DNA of 64,000 nt from Daphnia carinata (Eukaryota; Arthropoda; Branchiopoda; Diplostraca; Daphniidae). The stretch spans positions 6,446,971 to 6,510,970 of the forward strand of contig NC_081333.1 in assembly GCF_022539665.2 (NCBI RefSeq). Reading direction: 5' to 3'. Shown here piece after piece: positions 53,601 to 64,000 of the stretch. The notes below the pieces were generated by a model. It was not told where the DNA came from. It was given only the letters and a program-made list of their open reading frames with translations, and searched no databases. Made by a program: the position numbers and the translations under genes. Numbering within the stretch: position 1 is the stretch's first letter; each line of letters opens with the position of its first letter.

Positions 53601-56600
53601 AAGATGAGCATCAGCGAGGAAAGGTGGTGAATCCATGCGAAAATATATGAGAAAAAAAGAAACAAATGGGAGAAATAAACAAAAGGCTATATAACTTCGT
53701 GCATTTAGGATAGTGAGGTAATAATAATTAAGGATGGCAAAGGAAAAGTTGGCTCTAAAGGTCTGAAGAGTAAAATTAATGAAAACGAAAAAGGGTCATC
53801 AACATCAGAGAGGCAACCTTGATCTCGGAACAAGGTGGCAAAGCGCATAGTGGCAGAATTTAAAGGTAAACATAAAGTCATGACGAATTTTGCGTTATTC
53901 AGCTAAGAAATAATTTGTATCACAACTGTAAACATAGTGGAAAGAAAAAAAATAAAAGGCAGCTCTCTTCATGACGAATGGAATTCAAACAATCGTATCT
54001 ATTACTCTTTTTCTTTAACGTAATCTTTTTATAGTAGTTCTAGAATTTTTCAAACATTATCATTGCTACCATGTTATGCAAGAAACGCCAAGAAAACGCG
54101 AAACAAGTCCCTGCGCGAAGAAGGAATTCAAGTGAAAGAAGAAGTGGAAAATGTTAATGCGACTGATAAATAGAAACAAGAATAGTGAATAGTTCTCTTC
54201 GTGTGCGGTACGGAGTTAAAGTTGCTAAATCCTAAAATGCAAAAGTCCGCCTCCATCGGTGAACCAATTCGATCATAAGAGGCACGTAACTATAACTGAA
54301 GAACTTATTCTTAGACGAGCAGGGCTATTGCCTGCTAGGAGGGGATGAACTAAATCGCTTTACTAGTAGGGGGAAAAGAAAAGAAAAGTAACACGCTGCA
54401 TTCGTTTCGCTTTTTCTAAAACTTCAACGTTTTCGAATTTTTCTTTGTAGTATTAAATTTTCATTGAAAAAGTTGCTGTTGATACGTAGATTGTTCACGG
54501 TCCCGGCTGGGCGTACACATTGATTACAAAACGGGCAGAGCGGCTGGAAATACAAAGAGACAGGGTGCCAATACATTAATAATGTCAAAACATGAATTTT
54601 AGAAACAGAACTGAGTTATATCTTCAATCTTATTTATCTTAATAGTCTATCGTTCGTGACTAAAGTGTTCACTAACTGAGCTGCATTTGCATCTATCACG
54701 CAAATCAGTATTCGACGTTGAATTTCAGAAAGGATATTGAGAAAAAAAAACTGGAAACGAAACGAGGTCATGAAAGACAATGCTCCGCAGCTTTGCAACA
54801 TTCACGATTAGGAAATGAATAGTTTTCTTTCGCAATGCTAATGGTTTTTATCCTTTTCTTTCAATCAATTTTGCAATTTCTTCGAAACTTTTGTATGATA
54901 TTTGACTGATTCTGAATTTTGAAAACGCTGCAAAATCCTCAATAAAATTGGAAAGGCGTTTTTGTGTCGGCGAAAGTGGATGATAGACTGCATTGGAATG
55001 AAAGCAATAAATAGGAAAAGCGAATAGCCTCGTCATAGTCGTACATAGACAGGGTATGACAAAAGGCGTAAAAAGTTAAGAAAAAAAAGTGATAACTTAC
55101 TTTTCACGTTGTTCCATGGTAGCGGCAGGGTTATCTGAACAATGATAAGTGTGCGATGTTCGTGAAATTTGGGACATTTGGGTATTGTTTGTTTAATATG
55201 GGGTGGAAATGCAACAAAAACAAAAAACAAAAAAAAAAAGAAAATACAAAAACTGTTAGTGACAAATCGACGCAAGCAAACGAATCGACAAAAAGCTGGC
55301 AATGCATTCCGAACGTAAATCAAAACACAAATACCAAAACGCGTTGATCTATTACATAGCGAACACTGGTTTATAGTTCCGTATTTTGTCTTTACGATTA
55401 CGTTCAGATTATGTCATCCGAAATTACTGACATTGATAAGTACCCCTCCCCACATCGATCTTTGCGATACCCATTGTCTTTTGAAATGCCAATTACTTAC
55501 CATGACCGATAGTCAAACTACTCACGAAAGTAAACTAAAACAAGTTAAAAGACGGACTTACATTTATCTTCGGTTCGCTTCCTCCGGCAAATGACGAGTA
55601 ACACAATACAGACGACGAGGATGACGACGATGGCCGCTGCGATGACGGCGATGATGATTATGTTTTCGTCGCCCAGCTTCGCCAGCAATCCACCTGTATT
55701 GAGGAAAAAAACGTTTGTACATAACTAATGGAGACGTACTTTAAATCTTTATCGAGAATGGTACGACAAATCCATTACACGGATTCTTCCGGCAAACCCG
55801 CAATGGCTTTCTAATGGTCTGACAAGACATGTCATTCATTGTTAAGACAAATAGTTTCGTATCACTTTCCTAGCTTGGAACTTCACGAATCCCTCGTGTA
55901 ACCTTGTTCAAACGCAGGCATGTAGCCTATACTTGAACTGGCACCTATGGTCTTAACAAACGCGACAAAAAAATTGCAACAAAACAAACGTTACCTTCAA
56001 CGCTAATTTCGCAAGGGGTCCCGAATCCGACGGAGTTGTTGGCATGGCAATAGTAAATTCCGTTGGTGGGAGCCGGTCCGTCAATTGTCAGAACACTTTG
56101 CAAACCCATGTGCACAATGTCAGTAGTCAACGTGGCATTGTTCAGCATCCACATGAAATCGACCAGCTTAGGATTGGCTTGGACTTCACAAATTAACCGC
56201 GTTTTTCCTTCCATCTCACGCAGTGTGATGGAACATTCTGGTTTAACTGTAAGCAGCACAAAGTACCCAAACGTTAACTCGATACTTATTGGAGGACGGA
56301 TGTTTTGATCAATTATTTTATATACACTAGATTAATGTCATGTGGATATCCGAAATTAAATGCACGTAAAACTTACAAACGACATTGATGAAGGCTTTGG
56401 CGCTGCTGTTGCCGTGCTGATTGTGGGCCACGCACGAGTACTCGCCCGTCTTATCGCGGCTCAGACCGTAATCGAGTGTCAGACGAGGTCCATTGCCGAT
56501 GATCTGGTGGTTGTACTGCCAATAGTAATTGGCCAGCGGATAGGCCGACGCTGAACACTCCAACTGGCCGACGATCGAACCTTCCTCCACTTCGATCGAA

Positions 56601-59600
56601 GGGTTATCAATAATCGCCGCGGTGGGTGCATCTGTGATAATAATTGAACAACTCAAACCGATAAACCTTGTGAAATTGCCATTGTTTTGCTTACATTCAA
56701 CGGTAAATAGGGTGGTGCTGGAGACGCCATCGCCTACCACGTTGTCTGTTGACGTGCACGTATAATTCGCCGTGTCGGCTATCGGGTCTAATTTTGCCTG
56801 ACTCCACATCCGCATGTTGAAAGATAAACTCGATTTCACCGACTGGTGTTGGTTAAACTGGTAACAAACAAAAAAAAAAGGAATATTTGTTAAACTGTTG
56901 GTTGACTTGGCGAAAACGGAACAAGTTAATGCACAACAAACACAGTTTTGTAGAAAAATTTTTTTTCACACGTATGCATTTGCTTGTGGTCCAACCAGTG
57001 CAAAACATTTTATAGTTCGCTAAGGTTGTCGTTTCAATTAACACGGCAAAAAATAAATCGCATGACGAACAGGATCAGGTCAGCATGTTACCATAAACAA
57101 GTAAACCGTTATTATGCTCAATTATTAAACATTATACTATTTTTATCTCTATGCTGTAACGTTTTCTTTGATAATAATGACACAGGAATTAGCATAACTA
57201 CTTATTATACCTTTCATGCCTAACATTACACAGCGGATACACACACATGTATATTACCTTGATGTTTTCTGGCACGAAGCTATCGACGACCGTGTACATG
57301 GGTGATTCTCGGATGGGTACTCCATTACGGAACCAATCGATTTGGCAGAGTGGATAACACTCAACACGGCAGGATAATTTGGCCGAGTCGGCAGAGTCTG
57401 AGAGAGCACCGGAAGTTGGTGGCAGGCGTTCAATGAACGTCGGTGCAGCTGATATACAAAGATTAAAACAAAGTTAATAAAGTAAAACGTGAAACTATGA
57501 GATACAATACTCACCATAGACCTCAACTTCAATAGTAGCCGTTTCTCCTTCACCTGCCTCATTGACTGGCGTGCATGAGTAGTTAGCTTGATAGTTAAGG
57601 GTCACTTGGCTCACATTCCATTGGGCGTCACTAATCTCTGGAATGACGTGGCCATTGCGTGTCCATCGGTATTGTGTAACAGCAGGCTGGCCGACATCCG
57701 AAACCCCACAAGTCAAAGTCATAGGACCATCTTTTACTACCACCTCCGGCTCGTAGGTCAGTGTGGTATTGCCCGGTGGGTCTGTAAAAATTAAATAAAA
57801 AGTTTTCAAAAAAATTTTAATTCTGTAACACGATTGGATGTTTTTTTTGTTTTCCACCGACAAATTTTGTAGGTCGTCAATCAAAACGGTGGTTGTAATC
57901 TGTTATATTTTTGCTTACAGTAAATGACAAGAGTTTCGACTTCGGAAGGTGGTCCCCATCCGGCGGCGTTCATGCCTTCGCAAGAGTAATTCCCTTGGAA
58001 TGAGCGACCAACATATTCGAGAAGTAATTTGCTCGGGTCTACGTCACACAAATCTTCGTCGTACATCGAAAATGAGGTAATGGTTTCATTGAGCGGACAA
58101 TCAGGCAACTCTTTGAGGAGCTCGCCATCTAGATACCAGCGGACTCCTAACAGCACGGGTGGGTAACCACTGCTCACCTGGTTAATGAAATTCAATTAGT
58201 TATTATTCCAATATTTCAATTGCATGTTTGACGAAATACCAGAACTAATAAAGACGAAAACTCAATTCACACATTATTGCAATGGTAAAGAATCGCCAAG
58301 CTATAAATTAACAAATTACCTGGCAGTTGAGAGTGATATTGGGACGTTCCAGTTCGTTGACTGGCAGCTCAGGTTCCATGACCAAACGCACTTCCGCTGG
58401 ATCTAAAATAAAATTCAAGATGCATGTTAATAAGTTTTGTGGAAAAGTCTATCACAAAATAAGGGAATTTTGCAAATGCTTTTAGCTAAAAGGCAAGGCA
58501 CAAATACTAAACGTCCATTAAAAGTCAAAAGCTAATAACTTGAGTAAGACGGTGTCAAATTATGATAACAATCGATTAAGTTTCCAAATAAAAATTTCAC
58601 TGGATTACTTAAACAAATAGAATAAAACTGAATCTGCAATACTAAGACCGTTATAAATTAACTGCGTAACAGTAAATAGAATAGCAAACGGATGCTTTTA
58701 TGCCAGAATACGAGTAAGCTGCAATGAACTATACAGTATGTACAGTATGTAACTTGATGTGCTTACACTGGACGGATATGAAGGCGACGTTTTCCGACTG
58801 GCCTGTGCCTATGGCGTTGGTAAGGCGACATGTATAAGCTCCGGCATCGTCTCTCGTCGCTTTCTTGAGGAGGAGAGCCGGCTGGTCAACGGTGGCACCT
58901 TCGTACTTATGTGGGCCATCGATGATGATTTCCACATCGTCCTTAAACCACTGGACGGACGTCAAGGTGACCGGATTGGCATCGTAAGTGCAAAAAATGA
59001 GCACGTCCATTGTCTCGTTGACGGTGACGTTTTCGGGTGAAACGGCTACCGTAGGGGCATCTAAAAATGCAGAGTCCGTCACGCGAAGCACCAAATGTGC
59101 GAGAAGAAAAAAAAAAACATTCACGTGAGTGTTAAGATTACAAAAGATTAGTCGGAGTATTTTTACATTCGACTCTGAGGAGCTGTGACACCTGGACCGG
59201 TTTATGCTGCAAATCGTCAGTGACCGTGTTACCGGCACGGCAGGTGATATAACGTCGATGGTCGTGTCGATTCAGCGTGAAAATGAGTCGGCTCCGCGTG
59301 CTGAAAGTGCCATCCGACTGTAATTGAGCAATTGGCTGGAATTAATTTATTTTTCTTATCAAAGTGTTAGACGTGCTGTCCTGAAACACAGGCCAATTCC
59401 TTAAGCAGGCGGCAAGCAAAAATTTGGCAACTATATTTTACATGAAAGCAGTCATCGTAAAACGTTAACGCTTTGAGAGTATCTAATAGAGTTCATTGTC
59501 ACCTGAAACGCTAGTGATGGAACTGCTAATCACATTACTAATTGGTTAGAAAAAAATAAAAATAGAAAACTCTAAGTTAACATGCCATCACTCCTTGTTC

Positions 59601-62600
59601 ACTTTGTTCTCCCTCTAAAAGGGCATTCATTATTACATACTTGCTCCTCGACTTCCGCTTCGTCTTCCGGCTGACGGTTATCGCCCAGACGAGATCAACC
59701 ACATCAAACGCAGGAATCAAAATAAAGAAATCAAAAGAGGGAAGCGTCAACTATAGAAACAATGGATGAGTGCCTTGCCGTTATTTTTAGCACGTTTGGC
59801 AACCCCCATAGTTAATGAAGCAGAATCTATTTCACATTCTATTTTTCATGACACTTTTCACGAGTCTTGCTGCTATCCCCCTAGTCACGGCTCTGGCCCT
59901 TCCCTCCCACAAAATTTCTGACTTGCCTCGAAATATCCTTCTCCACCTTGTCAGTGTAACTATTTTCAAGGATTTGACTCGTTTTTAGGCAATCATGATA
60001 TGGGGTATATTCTTGGAGCAAACTGCAAAGGATGTTGGATCTGACCTGTAGTTGCGTTGTCTCGACCGCGCTCTTCTGCAGTGGCGATGAATCGTTGTAC
60101 CAGGTGATGGCAGCAGCTGGCCGTGCGCCATCAGCCACGCAATAAACGACAACGGCAGTTCCTTCCGTAACCGCCGTATCCAGTCCGGTGAGTGTCACGT
60201 TAGTGGGTTTCACTGAATCACAAATCCAATTATAAAAGTGTCATTATGTTCCTTCTAATTTGTTTACTCAAATTTTGAGGCTACGATTCCCCTTCACCAA
60301 AACTGCTATCATGCAGAAACTTATCCCATTGTCAGATGGTCAGGCAAAACAAATGAAAAAAACCAACAAAAAAAACATAACTAAATAATAAAGGCAAAGA
60401 CAACTTACCATGTACATCGATGCGCAAATTGGCGACTAACGGTGAACTTAGGGCTGGGCTACGGACACGACACTGCCATTGTGCATCCAAGTCTTGACGT
60501 GATAATGCTACCTGAAGCCGATTGATACCAGTTACTGCGCCGTTGTCTTCCTGCGTGGCCACAACTTCATCTGCTACAAGCAAGAAAATTGTTAAGTATG
60601 CCAACTGCAGTGTTAACACCAATAACTATTATATGGGGTCTATTTAAATGACTTTGAAGATAAAAGAGGAATACGTAACAGGCAAAACGTTGCAAGGACT
60701 AGAAAGACTCTACCTTCCATGACGTGCGATCCGTTCCACCATTCAATGCGAGGGACGGGTCTGCCGCCTCCAGATCGACATAATAAGGTGACGATTGTAC
60801 CTTCGTTGAACGGGCCGATCCGCGATACATTTCTAATTGCTGCTGATGTTTTTCCGTCCTCCAGCAAAATCTCGACGTAATCGGGAGCAGCTGTGGTAAA
60901 CATATTTTTACAACAAAATGTTACAACCAAAAATAACGTCCATAGCCTTGATAAACTTCACAATTTTTGTATGCTTCCAACGATATTCAAAGCCAATATC
61001 TGTTTAGTTTTCATTTAAATCGTCTCAAATCTTCATTCTACATTTCAGCTTTCCTCTATGCATCCTGATACAGAAGTAAAACAGAATATAGAAAAATCAA
61101 GCAATATCCATCGCTTCGAAAAAGGACGACCGCAAATACCACGTAACTCCTCCAGAGAACGATTTGTTATGTATGTTCCAAATATTTAATACACAAAGAA
61201 ACGCAAACACTGGTGACAAAGTTTTGCCTTAGAATCCTTTGGGGAAGCGACTTCTCCCCGAAGTTATTTGACCGTTTTACGTCTATTCACCATTCGGACA
61301 CTTCTCCCAGCCGGCCAAAGAATGACATGTTATCGACAGTCAAGGCATTTCACCTTTTACTCATAGTTGCTCTCCAGCATTTGCCTAAACGGAGTTTATT
61401 TCTGCAGTCAAGAGATTGTGCTTGACGCGCCGTGCCTGTTTTCCAATGTTTTTTTTTTTTTTTAATATAGATCTCTCACGAGGATAGTCGTAGAATCGAT
61501 TGCTTCGCTATTTTAAATTCTGCGCGTTCTTCTTAGGGTTGTGATGCGTGGCTGAAAGCATATGAAAACGGGTGACAGCAAGACAGAACTGTATCTTGCT
61601 ACCTTTAAGCCCGATGAGAAATATAACTAGCCTTAGGACACATTAAGCGAGGCGATATGACGAGCCTGCCTTTTCGATCGATTATTGATGAATCGCTGGA
61701 GGCTGGGGCTTTTCATAGGTACTCTGACATTTTTCTACCATTCTTTTTCTTGGAAAACGATCGATGATGCTGATGCTGACTAATGCAGCTGCTTCGCTAG
61801 AAGAGGGCGATGCTAGAAGCACGGCGAACAATATAGAATTTAAACAAATAGAAAACGTGCTAACTCCTAAAGAAGATAAGCGGAAACATATAGGAGATAA
61901 TCGATAGATGGCGACGTCGGTATGAAGTTGAAACATAGGACCAAAATGGAATTTTAAAAATTCCAATTGGGTGGCTTTACACGACAAGACCTACAGCAGT
62001 ACAGGTGCAGGACTATTAATACGTACCAAGAACAGTGAGGTTAACATATTGAACGACAGGGCAGCCTTCGTTGATCTCCAAATAGGTGATCTCGCATCGA
62101 TAAAGACCTTCGTCGGCCAGTTGCAAGCTGCTAATCTTCAACCCGGCTTGGGTTTCATTCGACGACAAGACAAACCGAGCTCTTCAGACGCGTTAGAGGG
62201 CAAACCAGCAAAGATATTTAAGACAAAAGAACAGAAACAAAGAATCAACATCAATAATCATCAGATGACAGGGAAGTATGGAGAATGACAACCTTGTTTC
62301 AGAACATAATGTATCAATTTTATAAATATGTATGTCGAAGAAATATAAACACGTTTGTGACGATATTCAAAACATTGATCACAAACACCGATCCGTCTCA
62401 CCACAGGTAGTGGTGATTCCATACAGCGATTCACCGCCACTAGTAGGATGGAGACGGCTGACAAAAAATAAACTGATGAATTACGCTCCCAACCACAGTG
62501 ACTTCTTTCCATTGTTGAAGCGATCTGTGTACGACGCATGTCAATAGTTACTTACCGCAACAGGAAAATCAAAGGTCTAGAAATTCTTTCTGGTGTATCA

Positions 62601-62947
62601 TTCCTTTGAAGATCGTTCATGTTTGATAGACAAACCACCGCTTAAGAGTCAAGAGCGCTCATACAGATAGTATTCATGCACGTATACGTGTAGAACCCGA
62701 TATGCGTCGCCGGTTAAATTAGGAGAAGAATAAAAATACCTGTTGGTCAACGATCCTTCCGACCGTTCCAGATTTGCCAGTTCACTGTAGACGAAGACGC
62801 GCTGCGATTCGCGGTACCATTTCACGCTGTGGAAATCCCCGCAGGTGGCCACGTCCACGCTGCACGGAACCGACACTTCCTGGCCGGCCAGACCAGATAG
62901 GTCTTCTAATACAGTCGGGGCGTTGCCTGCCAATGCTAGCTCTGCAC
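50518..62947 (-). CDS. IgSF transmembrane receptor, nine Ig domains (5' end not found)
   Basis: Coding exons from 5' to 3': 62740-62947, 62027-62181, 60714-60890, 60409-60573, 60046-60212, 59641-59670, 59167-59335, 58767-59060, 58320-58402, 57919-58177, 57515-57781, 57258-57448, 56695-56857, 56377-56631, 55995-56246, 55562-55693, 55101-55134, 53007-53491, 52693-52770, 52313-52425, 51550-52050, 50849-51166, 50518-50676. All junctions are GT-AG and phases agree, giving about 1550 codons. Ig1 is V-like (VPCSV..VKWYR..LYRCEI). Later domains show Cys-Trp-YxC patterns, e.g. LIFCTYDANP..WF..YTC in the fourth. A transmembrane helix and a tail of about 560 residues follow. It is probably a cell-adhesion receptor related to nephrin, Sidestep or neuromusculin-type proteins. 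Signal-peptide exon(s) were not found. Confidence 0.92.
53492..55100 (-). other. Long receptor intron, no other gene seen
   Basis: AT-rich intron between the juxtamembrane microexon and the first large tail exon. It contains T-runs at 53520-53560. No RNA gene or transposon signature was recognised. Confidence 0.5.
55101..55134 (-). other. 34-nt juxtamembrane microexon
   Basis: Acceptor GTTCAG and donor GTAAGT flank 34 bases encoding NPAATMEQRE plus split codons. Phases match the transmembrane exon before and 53007-53491 after. Skipping would shift the frame, so it is probably constitutive unless the tail is alternatively terminated. Confidence 0.75.
55562..55693 (-). other. Transmembrane exon of the receptor
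   Basis: Encodes a short Gly/Leu stalk, then about 25 hydrophobic residues (IIIIAVIAAAIVVILVVCIV and on), then a basic RRKR stop-transfer motif. A single-pass type I topology follows, with the Ig domains outside. Confidence 0.95.
59641..59670 (-). other. 30-nt in-frame microexon in Ig3
   Basis: Both neighbouring exons end or begin at phase 0 here. The 30 bases between CAG and GTATGT encode PEDEAEVEEQ, an acidic decapeptide. Because the length is a multiple of three, skipping keeps the frame, so the exon could be optional. It lies in the middle of Ig3, in a surface-loop position. The acceptor pyrimidine tract is weak. Confidence 0.65.
62740..62947 (-). other. First receptor exon visible in the window
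   Basis: Preceded by the acceptor CTGATTGCAG and entered after one base of a codon, so at least one more coding exon lies upstream. It encodes the first half of the V-like Ig1 (LAGQEVSVPC, VKWYRESQ). The donor is AACAG|GTATTT. Confidence 0.9.
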
Positions 62948-64000
62948 CTGCAATCAGTTCAAATAGAAAAGAAGATTAAATCGAGGTAAATTTATATTTG
63001 CGTTTGCTGAGGAACTTGTAAATGCTTTTATATTTGGTCATTGTCATTCGAATTGCTTTTCACTTCCTTTTGAAACTTAGTTTATTCTCTAGCACACTTG
63101 GAGCTTCTTTGCATCAATAATTTTTCTAATACGATTTCCTGGAAAGAACAACCGCAAATTCCAAGCCGGTGGGAAAAAGTGAGATGTTGGTACATCTTGG
63201 GTAATAATATCTTTGCTAATATCTTTGTTTCTTAGCGTAAAAGCAGAGCACTGCGAACGTTTTCCGCAGACTCATCCATTTTGGAAGAAGGCTGAATTTC
63301 TGTAGAACGTGCTATTGCCTAAGGTTTGTTATGATTTGCCTAGAAATTTTTATTCTACATTCGCTGCGGCCAATGTAACTTTACGGCACCCATTTGTTTG
63401 AAGACTCTTCGTTTGTCTTGTTTTAGCTTTATGCAAATATGGAACTCTGGAATTCTTTTGAATAAAGAAAGTCAAGACTCTATTCCGACTATTCTATTTC
63501 CAAACAGACAAATTTGAACCCCGGTAACCTCATCACAAGTATAGTTCACGTAGGACGAAAATTTTTTTTTTTTTTTGTTTTACTCAACTATGGAACGAAC
63601 CCCGACAGTTTGCCCGTATCAATTTTATAAAATCCCTATTTCACATTTCGTGGCTATTCAAAACACTATGTGAATCCAAAAATAAAGCACAATATCTTTC
63701 ATCCAGGAATTTAACTGTTCGTGACATATGCCCTGATCAATTTTGGAAGTTATTGGTTTTGAAATCAAATCTATCGTACGAAAGCTTAAAGGAAACGCCA
63801 TAGCCCGTTATTAGACTCGTTCTCGCCTCTCACAGGGCAGCAGCTGGATGCTATTTTCACTTCGAGACATTTGAATTGACGCCAAACTTTTTTTCTCCTG
63901 TCGAACTAGACTGTAGGCCCTCCTTCCATACATCGTCTTTCTCCCCCGAAAATGGGGTGTATACGGGACGGTGAAACATTGGTATTTTGGTGGAGTGAGA
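62948..64000 (-). other. Receptor 5' intron (partial), no exon seen
   Basis: I looked for a signal-peptide exon on the minus strand ending in a GT donor at phase 1 and found none that convinces. The interval is AT-rich. The start of the gene is probably beyond the window. Confidence 0.5.

Noticed and set aside
63800-64000. A signal-peptide exon for the receptor
   Set aside because: The ATG-started minus frame near 63870 is hydrophilic, short and lacks a donor at the needed phase.
1-64000. CRISPR arrays, rRNA genes or prokaryotic operons
   Set aside because: No regularly spaced identical repeats with unique spacers and no rRNA-like blocks were seen; gene structures are eukaryotic.

Overview
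The window looks like a transposon-rich stretch of an arthropod genome, most likely a cladoceran crustacean (Daphnia-like). This is an inference from short GT-AG introns, abundant BEL/Pao, Gypsy, Copia, hAT and Penelope-like elements, and one long immunoglobulin-superfamily (IgSF) host gene. No bacterial operon signals, rRNA genes, CRISPR arrays or convincing functional tRNA genes were seen.

Layout. 0.4-4.1 kb: a decayed Penelope-like element (PLE) with two diverged copies of its long repeat and a broken reverse transcriptase (RT). 5.1-9.3 kb: a hAT DNA transposon with an 8-bp target-site duplication (TSD) and terminal inverted repeats (TIRs); a second inverted-repeat element is inserted in its first coding exon. 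10-13.7 kb: small MULE-like, Tigger-like and Gypsy relics. 13.8-16.1 kb: AT-rich DNA with a dispersed repeat carrying tRNA-promoter-like boxes. 16.4-21.3 kb: two broken BEL/Pao pol genes on the minus strand. 21.8-25.9 kb: two tandem, independently broken DUF4806-type genes on the minus strand, the first containing a solo LTR. 26.1-28.9 kb: BEL/Pao gag (minus) and integrase (plus) relics. 29.6-38.4 kb: a composite block bounded by TAGGGGAG inverted ends, containing a truncated Copia relic and a structurally complete but mutated Gypsy element (33718-38260, TSD CAGGT). 38490-47709: a structurally intact BEL element with near-identical 307-bp LTRs, TSD CTCAA, one open 2090-codon polyprotein, an extra leader ORF and an array of CTCF-like motifs. 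47.7-50.5 kb: no gene recognised. 50518-62947: at least 23 coding exons of an IgSF receptor on the minus strand; its 5' end lies beyond the window or was not found.

How the parts relate. The only convincing host gene is the IgSF receptor: nine Ig domains, one transmembrane helix and a cytoplasmic tail of about 560 residues with tyrosine motifs. Its 23 inferred exons join in one open frame with consistent splice phases, which strongly supports the model. Nearly everything to its left is mobile DNA in different states of decay, with the intact BEL element about 2.8 kb beyond the receptor's stop codon. The feature most worth follow-up is the BEL leader (38797-41343), which combines an unexplained open reading frame with a roughly 80-90 bp periodic array of motifs resembling insulator-protein binding sites.
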